Positions 18,412 to 27,900 of a DNA stretch of 64,000 nucleotides are shown here, piece after piece. The position numbers and the translations under genes were made by a program. The stretch is from Spyradosoma sp004558035 (GTDB lineage: Bacteria; Verrucomicrobiota; Verrucomicrobiia; Opitutales; UBA953): positions 62,001 to 126,000 of the forward strand of contig NZ_JBNPNH010000004.1 of NCBI RefSeq assembly GCF_050314555.1, given 5' to 3'. Position 1 is the stretch's first letter. Every line of letters starts with the position of its first letter. A model generated the notes under the pieces. It was not told the DNA's origin and did not search any database. It saw nothing but the letters and a program-made list of their open reading frames with translations.

Positions 18412-18738
18412 TTATCCGATGATCGCGAGGATTTCGTCTTCGCGGGCGAGCAGATAGGCCTCGTCGTCGATCTTGACTTCCGTTCCCGTGTACTTGCCGA
18501 TGAGAACCTTGTCGCCGACGGCAACGTTGAAATCGACCTTCTTGCCGTCTTCGATCTTGCCCGTGCCGAGCGCGATGACTTTCGCCTCCATCGGTTTTTC
18601 CTTCGCGGAGTCGGGAATGATGATCCCGCCCTTGATTTCTTCCGCGGCTTCGCAGCGCTTCAGAAGCACGCGGTCGCCGAGAGGCTTCACGTTGACGCCG
18701 CATTTGCAGCAGCATTTTTCTTTTTTGTCCTTGCTCAT
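18412..18738 (-). CDS. groES: Co-chaperonin GroES with Cys-rich N-terminal extension
   Basis: A 108-residue GroES. The standard fold starts at about residue 16 (VKPLGDRVLLKR) and includes the mobile loop EEIKGGIIIPDSAKEKP and the C-terminal strand LAREDEILAIIG. Before it lies MSKDKKEKCCCKCGVN, an extension with four cysteines at residues 9, 10, 11 and 13, absent from ordinary GroES (about 95-97 residues). The ATG at 18738 is the only one upstream of the fold, so the extension is probably translated. It could bind metal or respond to redox state; that is inference. A sigma-54-type promoter lies about 50 bp upstream. Confidence 0.97.
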   Translation of the reverse strand: MSKDKKEKCCCKCGVNVKPLGDRVLLKRCEAAEEIKGGIIIPDSAKEKPMEAKVIALGTGKIEDGKKVDFNVAVGDKVLIGKYTGTEVKIDDEAYLLAREDEILAIIG

Positions 18739-18789
18739 GATTGAATGAATGTGGATTGAATTTGAAAGTTTGAACTGTCCGAAGTCTTT

Positions 18790-18806
18790 TGCAAAAGGCG
18801 TGCCAA
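18790..18806 (-). promoter_or_regulatory. Sigma-54 (-24/-12) promoter for groES-groEL
   Basis: Read on the minus strand the sequence is TTGGCACGCCTTTTGCA. It matches the sigma-54 consensus TGGCACG-N4-TTGC with GG and GC exactly 10 bases apart. Transcription would start near 18779, giving a leader of about 40 nt. It lies in the 109-bp gap between mtaB and groES. No CIRCE inverted repeat is present, so this is the best candidate control element for the operon. Confidence 0.65.
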
Positions 18807-18847
18807 AACAATTGGGACAATCCGCCCGCGCGGGAACGCGGACGCGC

Positions 18848-20182
18848 TCAGCGGCGCGGATTTTCCGCGAGAAACGCGTCGCCGACGATCGCGGCGAGGC
18901 GGACGACGCGCAGCTCGTTGGCGAGAATTTCCCCCGGGAACGCCTCCGCGGGAACGAACGCGCGCAGATAATTGCGCGTGTAGGCGGGAAAGCCGCCGCC
19001 GGAGGGATTTTCGCAGAGCACTTCGGCTTCGCGCCCGAGAAAGCGCTCCATGAACGCGCGGCGCTTCTTCGCGGAAAGCGCGCGCAGGGCGGCGGAACGG
19101 CGCTGGCGCACGGGCACGGGAACGCGGTCCGTGCGGCGCGCGGCGGGCGTTCCCGCGCGCTCGGAATACGTGAAAACGTGGCAGTAGGCGAACGGGCCGT
19201 TCATGAACGTCGCGCAGGTCTCGTCGAACTCCGCGTCGGTCTCGCCGGGAAAGCCGACCATGATGTCCGTGCCGATGCAGATCTCGGGAACGCGCGCGGC
19301 GGCCGCCTCGACGAATTCGAGATATTCGCCCAGCGTGTAGCGGCGGCGCATGTCGCGCAGGATGCGCCCGCAGCCGGACTGAATCGGCAGGTGCAGAAAA
19401 GGCGTCAGCGGGTGCGCGGGATCCGCCATGCGGTCGAAGACGCCGTCGGGAACCGTCTTGGGCTCGATGCTGCCGATGCGGATTCTGTCCACGCCGGGAA
19501 TTTCCGCGAGCGCGTCGATCACGCCGAGCACGTCGTATCCGGAATTCGCATACGTTCCGACGTTCACGCCGGTGATCACGAGCTCGCGCGCGCCGCGCGC
19601 CGCCAGCGAACGCGCCTCGGCGAGCAGGTCCGCGAAGTCGCGGGAACGCGCGCGCCCCCGCGCGAACGGAATGACGCAGTAGCTGCACATGAAGTCGCAG
19701 CCGTCCTGGATCTTCAGGTTCGCGCGCTCGTTGAACGGCGCGTCGCCGACGAAGGAGACCTTGAAGTCCTCGCGCGAAATCCGCTCGCGGACGACGACGG
19801 GAACGGCGTTCTTCGTTCCCGCGCCGACGTAGTCGAGCACGTCGAGCTTGGCGCGGTTGCCGACGACGAGATCCACGCCCGGAATCGCCGCGACCGCGGA
19901 CGCGCCCGTCTGCGAATAGCAGCCGACGACGGCGCAGAACGCCTCGGGATTCGCCTTCACGAAGCCGCGGACGATCTGGCGGCATTTCGCCTCCGCGAGC
20001 CCCGTCACCGTGCACGTGTTTATTATCGCCAGGTCCGCCGGCTCGCCCCATTCGACGACGGCGTAGCCCGCCGCCGCGAGCTTGTCGCGCAGCACCTCCG
20101 TCTCGTAATGATTCAGCCGGCAGCCGAGCGTGAACAGACACGCGCGCCGCCGGACGGGCAAATCGTCATGCACCTCGGACAT
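18848..20182 (-). CDS. mtaB: tRNA t6A37 methylthiotransferase MtaB
   Basis: A 444-residue radical-SAM methylthiotransferase. The N-terminal UPF0004 domain starts with ACLFTLGCRLNHYETEVL, the MtaB-type version, with cluster cysteines at GC, NTCTVT and GCYSQTG. The radical-SAM cluster is CDFMCSYC and the domain continues with GSIEPKTV and HLPIQSGC. A TRAM-like tail closes the protein. MtaB adds a methylthio group to t6A37 of tRNAs reading ANN codons. This fits tsaE, another t6A gene, encoded at 29776. It carries nine GGGAACG words, one of the densest genes here. It follows infB on the same strand after a terminator. Confidence 0.92.
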   Translation of the reverse strand: MSEVHDDLPVRRRACLFTLGCRLNHYETEVLRDKLAAAGYAVVEWGEPADLAIINTCTVTGLAEAKCRQIVRGFVKANPEAFCAVVGCYSQTGASAVAAIPGVDLVVGNRAKLDVLDYVGAGTKNAVPVVVRERISREDFKVSFVGDAPFNERANLKIQDGCDFMCSYCVIPFARGRARSRDFADLLAEARSLAARGARELVITGVNVGTYANSGYDVLGVIDALAEIPGVDRIRIGSIEPKTVPDGVFDRMADPAHPLTPFLHLPIQSGCGRILRDMRRRYTLGEYLEFVEAAAARVPEICIGTDIMVGFPGETDAEFDETCATFMNGPFAYCHVFTYSERAGTPAARRTDRVPVPVRQRRSAALRALSAKKRRAFMERFLGREAEVLCENPSGGGFPAYTRNYLRAFVPAEAFPGEILANELRVVRLAAIVGDAFLAENPRR

Positions 20183-20216
20183 CTGAAAAAACGCCTTCCG
20201 CTCCGCCGAAAAAAAA

Positions 20217-20247
20217 TTTCGGACGGCGCGGAAAACGCCGTCCGAAA
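20217..20247 (-). terminator. infB terminator
   Basis: TTTCGGACGGCG and CGCCGTCCGAAA form a stem around a 7-base loop. On the minus strand the stem is followed by a long A/T run (AAATTTTTTT), about 20 bases after the infB stop. Positions may be off by one. Confidence 0.85.
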
Positions 20248-20264
20248 ACCCGACCCGCGGCCGC

Positions 20265-22904
20265 TTACAGCGGCGGGCGGATCTTGAGGATCTCGAAGCA
20301 CTCGATGAGGTCGCCCTCCTTGTATTCTTCGAAGCCCGTGACGCGGATGCCGCACTCGTAGCCCGCCTTGACCTCCGTGACGTCGTCCTTGAAGCGCTTG
20401 AGCGTGTCGATGCGCCCCGTGTGGAGCACTTCGCCCTTGCGCACGACGCGCGCGTTGAAGTCGCGGCGGATGCTGCCTTCGGTGACCATCGAGCCCGCGA
20501 CGAACGCGTTTTTCCCGAACGGGTAGATCACGCGCGCCTCGGCGACGCCGACCTTGTTCTCTTTCAGCTCCGGATCGAGCAGCTCCGCCATCGCCTCCTT
20601 GACCATGTCGAGGAGCATGTAAATGATGTCGTGCGTGATCAGGCTGACGTTCTGGCGCTTCATCAGCGCGGGAACGCCGTTGTCCGCCTTCACGTCGAAC
20701 GCGACGATCGTCGCGCCCGCCGCCGACGCCGTGTTGACGTCGCTCGGCGTGATCGGACCGACGGAACCGCCGACGATCTCGAGCTTCACGCGGGAGGACT
20801 TGATCGCCTCGAGCGACGCGTTCAGCGCCTCGAGCGTGCCGTCCACGTCCGCCTTCGTCACGACCTTGAAGACCTTCTCGCTCGTTCCCGCGAGGAGCTG
20901 GTTGAGGCGCTCGATGTCGGAAAGCCCGGAGAGCTGTTCCTCCGCCGCCGCGCGGCGCTTGTTGTCCTCTTCCTCCTCGATCGCCTTGCGGAGCTTGTAC
21001 TGGTTGTCCTCGGCGATCTTTTCGGCCTCGCGCGCGTTCTTGACGGCGGAGAAGACCGCTCCCGCGGAGGGAACGCCCGACCAGCCCATGACGCGGCCGG
21101 GGCAGCCCGGCGCGATCTGCTTCAGCGGCTTGCCGTATTCGTCCATGATCGCGCGGACGCGGCAGAAATGCGGGCCGCACACGAGCGCGTCGCCCGTCTT
21201 GAGCGTGCCGCGCTGGATGATGACGGTCGCCGTCGGACCGCGCCCCTGCTCCATCTGCGCCTCGACGACGGTGCCTTCCGCCGGGCATTTCGGGTTCGCC
21301 TTGAGCTCCATCATTTCCGCCTGCAGCAGAATCGCGTCGAGCAGCGAATCCATGTTCGTGCCCTTGAGCGCGGAGACGGGCTCGCACTGAATCGTGCCGC
21401 CCCAGTCTTCGGACGTGATGCCGCGCTTCTGCATCTGCTGCTTCACGCGATCCACGTTCGCGCCCTTCGCGTCGATCTTGTTGACGGCGACGACGAGCTG
21501 CACGCCGTTCTTCTGCGCGAACTTGAGCGCCTCGTCCGTCTGCGGCATGAAGCCGTCATCCGCGGCGACGACGAGCACCGCGATGTCCGTGAGCGCCGCG
21601 CCGCGTTCGCGCATCTTCGAGAACGCCGCGTGACCGGGCGTGTCGAGGAACGTGATCGTCTGGTCGCCGTGCTTCACGGAATACGCGGCGACGTGCTGCG
21701 TGATGCCGCCCGCTTCGCCCGCGGTGACGTTCGATTTGCGGTAAAAGTCCAGAAGAGTCGTCTTCCCGTGGTCCACGTGACCGAGCACGCAGACGACCGG
21801 CGGGCGCGGCGCCTTGTCCTTTTCGTCGTCCACCGGCTTCGGCTTTTCGACGACGACGGGCTTCGCCTGCTGCGCGCCCTTTTCACGGCGGTGAATGTCG
21901 AGCTCGACGCCGTACTTCTCCGCGACCTTGACGGCGATTTCGTCGCCCAGGTCCTGATTGAGCGAGGCGAAGACGCCCATGCTCATCAGCGCGGAAATCA
22001 GCTGGAACGGGCGCACGTCGAGCGCCGTCGCGAGATCGCGGACGACGACGGGCGCGCGCATCGTGACCTTGCGGAGCTCGTCCTTCGCCGGAACTGCGGC
22101 GTCGCCCGCCGAAGCGTTCCCGGCGGGAACGGGCGGCACGGGCGCGGGAGCCGGGACCGGAACGCGCGGAACGCCCGGGACGGGCGGCGGAACCGGAGCC
22201 GCGGGAGCGCGCCCCGCCGTCGGCGCGGGCGGAACCGGAGCCGCTTTCGGCGCGGCGTGCGGCGGAGGAACGGGAGCCGCGGCGGGCCGGGGAGCGGGCG
22301 CGGCGGGAACGCGCGGCGGCATCGGAGCCGGGCGCGGAGTCGGAGGCGGAACCGCGGGAGCGCTCTTCGGCGCGGACGGAACCGGCGGCGGATTCAAAGG
22401 AACCGACGCGCGCGGAGCCGGAATCGGCGGCACGGGAGCCATCGAAGGACGCGGCGGCGGAGGCGGCGAAACGGGCGGAACCGGAACCGGCGCCCGAGGC
22501 GCGGGCGGAGGCACCGGCGGCACCGGAGCAGGAACCGGCTTCGGCGCGGGAGGCGGCGGAGGCGGCACGGGCGCGGGAACAGGAGCGGGCTTCGCCGCCT
22601 CGACGGCTTCCGCGTGCGCGGCGGGCTTTTCGGCGCTCTTGCCCGCGGCCTTCTTCGACGCGGGCGCCTTCCTCGCCTTCGGCTTCTCGACGAGCTCCGG
22701 ATGTTCATGGAAAAAGGCGTCCAGCTCAGACTGAATTTCCTCTTCCATCGTGTGCCCGTCCGCCGGGAACCACGAGAAGCTCTTGCCGTGATGTTTGCTC
22801 GGATCGGTGATTCCCAGCTCCGAATGCTTCTCCGCGAAGAAAAGCACCAGCGTCTTGTTCGGAACGCCGATCATTTTGGATAATTCACTGACGCGTATTG
22901 CCAT
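20265..22904 (-). CDS. infB: Translation initiation factor IF-2
   Basis: An 879-residue IF-2. It begins with an IF2-N domain (MAIRVSELSKMIGVPNKTL), followed by a long Pro/Ala/Val/Arg-rich linker (residues about 85-270) of repeated VPP and PAP units. A second IF2-N-like piece precedes the GTPase: G1 GHVDHGKTT, G3 DTPGHAAF, G4 NKID. Domains II-IV run to the end (PFGKNAFVAGSMV). IF-2 places initiator tRNA on the 30S subunit. The linker is far more proline-rich than in enterics. It is 50 bp downstream of nusA, the usual nusA-infB pair, but rimP, rbfA and truB are not beside it. Confidence 0.98.
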   Translation of the reverse strand: MAIRVSELSKMIGVPNKTLVLFFAEKHSELGITDPSKHHGKSFSWFPADGHTMEEEIQSELDAFFHEHPELVEKPKARKAPASKKAAGKSAEKPAAHAEAVEAAKPAPVPAPVPPPPPPAPKPVPAPVPPVPPPAPRAPVPVPPVSPPPPPRPSMAPVPPIPAPRASVPLNPPPVPSAPKSAPAVPPPTPRPAPMPPRVPAAPAPRPAAAPVPPPHAAPKAAPVPPAPTAGRAPAAPVPPPVPGVPRVPVPAPAPVPPVPAGNASAGDAAVPAKDELRKVTMRAPVVVRDLATALDVRPFQLISALMSMGVFASLNQDLGDEIAVKVAEKYGVELDIHRREKGAQQAKPVVVEKPKPVDDEKDKAPRPPVVCVLGHVDHGKTTLLDFYRKSNVTAGEAGGITQHVAAYSVKHGDQTITFLDTPGHAAFSKMRERGAALTDIAVLVVAADDGFMPQTDEALKFAQKNGVQLVVAVNKIDAKGANVDRVKQQMQKRGITSEDWGGTIQCEPVSALKGTNMDSLLDAILLQAEMMELKANPKCPAEGTVVEAQMEQGRGPTATVIIQRGTLKTGDALVCGPHFCRVRAIMDEYGKPLKQIAPGCPGRVMGWSGVPSAGAVFSAVKNAREAEKIAEDNQYKLRKAIEEEEDNKRRAAAEEQLSGLSDIERLNQLLAGTSEKVFKVVTKADVDGTLEALNASLEAIKSSRVKLEIVGGSVGPITPSDVNTASAAGATIVAFDVKADNGVPALMKRQNVSLITHDIIYMLLDMVKEAMAELLDPELKENKVGVAEARVIYPFGKNAFVAGSMVTEGSIRRDFNARVVRKGEVLHTGRIDTLKRFKDDVTEVKAGYECGIRVTGFEEYKEGDLIECFEILKIRPPL

Positions 22905-22954
22905 ATTTCCGTTTCAGAAAGAAAAAATTTGTTCGCTTGCTCCGTTCCCGCCGC

Positions 22955-24193
22955 TCAGCGCGCGGCGGCGATCGTCGTGACGATGAAGCGCGCCTCTTCG
23001 GGCTCGAAGCCCGCCGCCTCGAGGTCGGCCTCGATGCCTTCCTCGTCGAAGATCTGCAGGTCGGAGAAGCCCGCGTCCACGAGCCGCGCCGCGAGCTCGA
23101 GCGTGACGCCCGCGTTCACGAACGCCGAGACCGCCGCCTCGCGCTTCACGTCGAGATGCGGCGCGCGCTCCGAAACCTTGTCGATCTGCAGGCGCCAGCC
23201 GAGCAGCTTAGACGTCAGCTTCGCGTTCTGACCGCGGCGGCCGAGCGCAATGGACATGTCCTCCGACGTCACTTCGAAATAGATGCTGTGGCGCGCCTCG
23301 TCGATCTCGACGTTGCGCGGAACCGCCGGCTTGATCGCCTCGCGGAGCATCGTCTCCGGATCCGGGCTGTAGCGGATGATGTCGATCTTTTCGTTGTTCA
23401 GCTCCTTCACGAGATTGCGCACGCGCGCCCCGCGGGAACCGACGCAGGCGCCGACGGGATCGATCTTCGGATCCGCGGCGTCCACCGCGATCTTCGTGCG
23501 GTTGCCCGCGTCGCGCGCGATCGCCACGATGCGCACCGAGCCGTCGGAAATCTCCGTCACCTCGCGCTCGAGCATGCGGCGGACGAAATTCGGATCGGAG
23601 CGCGAAAGCACGATTTCAGGGCCGCGCGGCGTCGTCTCGATGCGCTGCAGCAGCGCCGTCACGTGGTCGCCCGCCTGGAAATCTTCGTTGTAGGGGCGTT
23701 CCCGCGACGGGAGCGTCGCCTCCGCCTTGCCCAGATCGACGATGAAGTCCCCGCGCTCGCGGCGGTGGACCGTTCCCGAGACGATCTGCCCGACCTGGTT
23801 CTTGTACTCTTCGTAGAGGCGCTCCTTCTCGAAGGTGCGCACCCACTGCATGATAGTCTGCTGCACCATCTGCGCCGCGATGCGGCCGAGCGAGCCCGGA
23901 TTGATCTCCTTCTCGATCACGTCGCCCAGCTTCGGCGACGGCGCGTAGAGCTCCGCCTTCTTGATGTGAATCTCCGTCAACGGATCGGAAACGGAATCCA
24001 CGACCGTCATCAGCGCCCAAGCGCGGATGTCGCCCGTCCTCGGATCGATCTGAATCTTGAGATTCTGCCCCGCGTTCACGCCCTTTTCGGAGGCGTTCTT
24101 CATCGCGTCGCAGATGACGGGAATCAGCTCGTGGCGGCTGATGCCCTTCTCTTTTTCCATGTACTCAAAAACACTGATGATTTCGTTGTTCAT
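22955..24193 (-). CDS. nusA: Transcription termination/antitermination factor NusA
   Basis: A 412-residue NusA. It has the N-terminal RNA-polymerase-binding domain (NNEIISVFEYMEKEKGISR), an S1 domain (QIVSGTVHRRERGDFIVDLGK), KH1 (DPVGACVGSRGARVRNLVKEL) and KH2 (SEDMSIALGRRGQNAKLTSKL), then one short helix-hairpin-helix-like C-terminal repeat. The start at 24193 is used because residues encoded further upstream are unrelated to the family. It pauses and controls transcribing RNA polymerase. It is the first gene of the nusA-infB operon; no rimP homologue lies upstream, where there are 784 bp of repeats instead. No Shine-Dalgarno is seen. Confidence 0.97.
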   Translation of the reverse strand: MNNEIISVFEYMEKEKGISRHELIPVICDAMKNASEKGVNAGQNLKIQIDPRTGDIRAWALMTVVDSVSDPLTEIHIKKAELYAPSPKLGDVIEKEINPGSLGRIAAQMVQQTIMQWVRTFEKERLYEEYKNQVGQIVSGTVHRRERGDFIVDLGKAEATLPSRERPYNEDFQAGDHVTALLQRIETTPRGPEIVLSRSDPNFVRRMLEREVTEISDGSVRIVAIARDAGNRTKIAVDAADPKIDPVGACVGSRGARVRNLVKELNNEKIDIIRYSPDPETMLREAIKPAVPRNVEIDEARHSIYFEVTSEDMSIALGRRGQNAKLTSKLLGWRLQIDKVSERAPHLDVKREAAVSAFVNAGVTLELAARLVDAGFSDLQIFDEEGIEADLEAAGFEPEEARFIVTTIAAAR

Positions 24194-24362
24194 TGCTCGT
24201 TTCGTTGACGTTGTCGGTTGTTTTTGCTGACAAAAAAAAGCGGGGAGCGCCCCACTTTCCTCTGAAAGCAAAATTGAATTGTGCGCAATCATGCCGCGCT
24301 CCGCGCGAATTGTCAACCGACGAAACGCGTCCACGCAAACTTTTTTCGCACAGCGCTCACAG

Positions 24363-24715
24363 AAAAAACCGCGAAGTCAAAGAAAGTTAAAGAAAAGTCT
24401 TAGTGGAGAGGCGACATTCTTGTCGCTTCATCGAAAATCCTTCCCGCAGAAATTTCCCGCAAAGACGCCAAGGCGCAAAGAAAAACCGCGAAGTCAAAAG
24501 AAGTTAAAAGAAAAGTTTTAAAGGGGAGAAGCGGCATGGCTCCACGCTTCGCTTACTTGCCGCTTTATTGAAATCCTTCCCGCAGAAATTTCCCGCCAGG
24601 ACGCCAAGGCGCAAAGAAAAACCGCGAAGTCAAAAGAAGTTAAAGAAAGTTTTAAAGGGGAGAAGCGGCATTCTTGCCGCTTTATTGAAATCCTTCCCAC
24701 AGAAACTTTTTCCCG
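24363..24715 (+). repeat. Tandem array of dispersed repeat family A (three units)
   Basis: Units start near 24363, 24481 and 24616 and are about 118, 135 and 95 bp long. Each has the order: ccgcgaagtcaaa, agttaaag, a hairpin GCGGCATTCTTGCCGC or GCGACATTCTTGTCGC, a cttcccgcagaaatttcccg block, and acgccaaggcgcaaag. In unit 2 the hairpin loop carries a 19-base insertion (ggctccacgcttcgcttac), also found in the copy at 59878. The compensating A-to-G and T-to-C changes in the two hairpin arms keep the pairing. Further copies lie at 952, 29150, 53890, 54010, 59878 and 60255. Confidence 0.85.
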
Positions 24716-24836
24716 CGGATTTCCGCAGACGCGAACTCTCCTTTTTCCCGGACCACGGAAGCTCACGGAAATCTCCACGGAAAAGCGCCGAAACGACGGG
24801 ACCTCGAAATCGCCGCGCGTTCCCGCGGCAAAAAAA

Positions 24837-24864
24837 CGTCCCCGAGGATCTCTCCCCGGGGACG
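24837..24864 (-). terminator. Terminator after the PEP-CTERM gene
   Basis: CGTCCCCG and CGGGGACG form the outer stem, with partial pairing inside, and on the minus strand a run of six or seven T follows. It lies about 115 bases after the stop of the gene at 24978. The arms carry GGGGACG, one base different from the dispersed GGGAACG word. Confidence 0.75.
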
Positions 24865-24977
24865 CACACACTAACTAACACACACTAAGAAAAATGGGAA
24901 AAGTCGAGGAGTCGAAAAGTTTAAAAAGTTGAAAAGTAATTACCTTTTAAACTCCTCAACTCCTCCACTTTTGAACT

Positions 24978-27900
24978 TTATTTCCGGCGGCGACGGCGCG
25001 TTCCCGCGAGCGCGAGCGCCCCGAGACCCGCCAACAGCCCGAACACCGACGGCTCCGGAATCGACGAAATCGTCAGCACGCCGCCGAAAACGGCATATTC
25101 CCAGCCATCCGCCGCGAGCAGCCTCTCGAACTCCTCGGAAAGCGCAAGCGTCGCGTCGGTCGTCAGCGTCGAATCCCAGATGCTGTATTCGTTCGCGACG
25201 CCGGCGACGAGTCCGAGCGCGCCAAGATCCGTCGCGTCGACCGTCACCGTCGTTCCCGTCGCGAGGCTGCCGCTCTCGCCGACGAGCGCCGCGACACCGC
25301 CGTTCGTCTTGTACGCCTCGCCGAGCACGACCGTAATCGCCGTCTGATTCAGCGTCACGTTGCGGACCTTCAGCTGACCGCCCGCGACCCGAACGGAATT
25401 CGTGCCGAGCGCGTCTGCCGCACCCACGACGAGTACGCCCTTGGAAACAATCGTTCCGCCCGTGTAAGTGTTCCCCGCGCTGTTGATGGTCAGCGTTCCT
25501 TCGCCAACCTTTTCGAGAGACCCGCTGCCGACGATTGCGGCTCGAGTCCCATACTTGTTGATGACGATATCGCCCGCGCCGCCGAGTTTCAGCGCGCCGC
25601 CGAGAGCGATGATTTCGGAATTGGCGTTCCCGTTGAGCGTCAGCGTCTGTCCGGCCTGTTCCATCAGGAATTCACCGCCGTTCGCGGTGACCGTGAAGCT
25701 CTGTCCCGACGCCGAAGTCGCTCCCGTGATCGAAAGACGTCCGCCGTCGATTTGGCGATGAACCGCGTAGTCCGGAGAAGCGCCGAGCTGATCGTACGTG
25801 AAATTATCCAAGCGCAGTTCGCCGCCGGTCCGAATAAAAATTTTGGACGTATTCGAGTACTGTGTAAGCAACTTGGCGGTCGAGCCGAGTTCCAAAACAC
25901 CTCCGGAAAGAATATCCACTGTGCCGCGGAAATTGTTCGTCGCGCTCGTAAGCACGAGCTTGCCGGAAGCAATCGTCAGTTTGGCGCTCTGATTCTGTTC
26001 AGCCGAAGAAATCGTTCCCGCGCCCTGCGTCATCGTCGCGTCGACGCCGATGTCGATTCGAAGTTCCGCGTTGTTCGAAATCGTGACGTTGCCGGCTCCG
26101 CTCCCGAGCGCGGAAGCCTTTTTCGCGACGAGCGCACCGGCCTCGATGTTCGTGCCCCCGGTGTAAGAATTCTCCCCGGAGAGAATGAGCGTCCCCGTGC
26201 CCGTCTTACGCAGAAGCCCATTGCCTTCAGCACTACTCCCAACGGTTGAAGCGATTTCCAACGTCGCGTTCGTGCCGGCCACTTGGATTTCGGAATTATT
26301 TTGGCGGAGCTGAATCTTCACGCCCTCTTCGATTTTCGCATCGGCGGCGGTCGTCACGATTTTCGCGCTCCCGCCGTAAAGATCCCAACGCGTCGAGTCT
26401 CCGCCGCTGACGCCTCGGCTCATCGTGCCGTTCAGCGTCAGCGTGCCGCAGAACGTTTCGTTGCCGTTCTGATTGATGACCAACGAGCCCCCGGAATCGA
26501 CCGTAAGCGCTTCAAGACGCCTTCCCGCGCTCCAACCGCAGACGTCTTTTATGTCGAAACGCGCCGTGCCTCCGCTCTGAACCGTTAGGGAACCGCGGAT
26601 TGCGCTCGATCCGTCATTACCTTTAGCGACAATGAGTGTGCCACCGTCGGCGACGACGATGCCGTCCTGCGCCGTAAGTGTTCCCGTAATCGTCGAAGCC
26701 AGCGTCACATTGCCTTCGATCGAGACACGCCCGGCGACCAAAGCGTCGGAGAACGTCACGGTTGCGGTATCGCCCGCCCCGAAAGTCACGTTGTCGCCGG
26801 TAACAAACGTCGCCGTCGTTCCGCTGCCGACGCTGTCCTTGTCGAACTCCGTGGAAGCGTTCCACGTCGTCGCCCCGCTCTTCCAAAAGAGATTATACGC
26901 CTCACCGGAAAACGTCGCGATGCCGTCGGTCAAGGAGACCTGCGTTCGTCCGGAAAGCGCGGATCCGTTCCAGGTGAAATTGCCCGCCGCAAGGGATCCC
27001 GAAATCGTTCCGCCGCTGAGCGTCGCGATGTTCAGCGTTTTGCCGATAATCGAGTCGTCTTCGCCCGTCAGCGCGAAAACAAGCCCGCTGCCGAGCACGA
27101 GCGAACCGCCCGAAACCGTGATTTTCGCCTCGGAATCCACGGCGACACCGGTGATTACGCCGTTGAGCGTAAGCGAGCCGCCGCCGATCACGTCCAGCGA
27201 GCCCGCGTCCGCGAAATTGATGGCGCCGATTGTAACCGCGGAAGTTTCCGCAGTCTCCGCCGCCTTGCCCGTTGCATTGAACGACCTCTTCGCAGTGTCG
27301 AAGGTCACGGCGCCGCCGATCGTCATCGCTTGGGCGCTCGACCAGGAATCGACGAGCGATCCGATCTTGCCGCCGTTCAGCGTCAACGAAAGAACGTTGC
27401 TGTTCGGGATGCCGCTCGTGCCGCCGATGTTGATGCGGCCGCCTTCGTTCAAAGTGACGCGGACGACGCCGGCGTTATTGTTGGCGTCGGCGACCGTGAA
27501 TCCCGCGTTGAAATTCACTTCACCGCCGGAGAGAATGTTGATGTCGCCGTTGCCGTCCTTGTTGGAGATGCCGCAGTTCTGCAGATTGAGCACACCGCTG
27601 ACGTTGACCGTCTGTTTGGCGCCCCAATGCGCGAGCTGGAAGGAACCTTGATTTCCTCCCGTGGAATTGGAATCGCCCGTGACCGTCAGAACACCGCTCG
27701 CGCCGATGTTGAGCGTTCCCGCCGTGGCGCCCTCGGAGGTTCCGACGAACTGCACCGTCGTCGTCACGCCGTCCACGTTGACTTCGCCGCCCGTCTGCCT
27801 GATTGCGCCCAGATTCGAAGTGCCGCCGAGATTCAGCACGCCCGCAGAGCTGACGGAGACGTTTCCGGTCGTCGTCAGCCCGCCTTCAAATGTGCGCGTC

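Larger units (their letters stand above)
24194..24977. other. Gene-free region upstream of nusA: repeat family A array and a terminator
   Basis: No coding gene is supported in these 784 bases. From the nusA side it holds a short leader (24194-24362), three copies of repeat family A (24363-24715), a stretch of remnants with words such as ccacgg and ttccgcag (24716-24836), a terminator (24837-24864), and an A/T-rich tail with a run of short aagttgaaaag-like repeats (24890-24970). The nusA promoter should lie in the first 170 bases but was not identified. Confidence 0.7.

Noticed and set aside
18739..18847. CIRCE operator for groESL
   Set aside because: No TTAGCACTC-N9-GAGTGCTAA in the leader.
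20421..24208. Open frames antisense to infB and nusA
   Set aside because: Same reason: shadow frames of certain genes.
24363..24715. CRISPR array
   Set aside because: The repeat units are contiguous and about 95-135 bp with no unique spacers.
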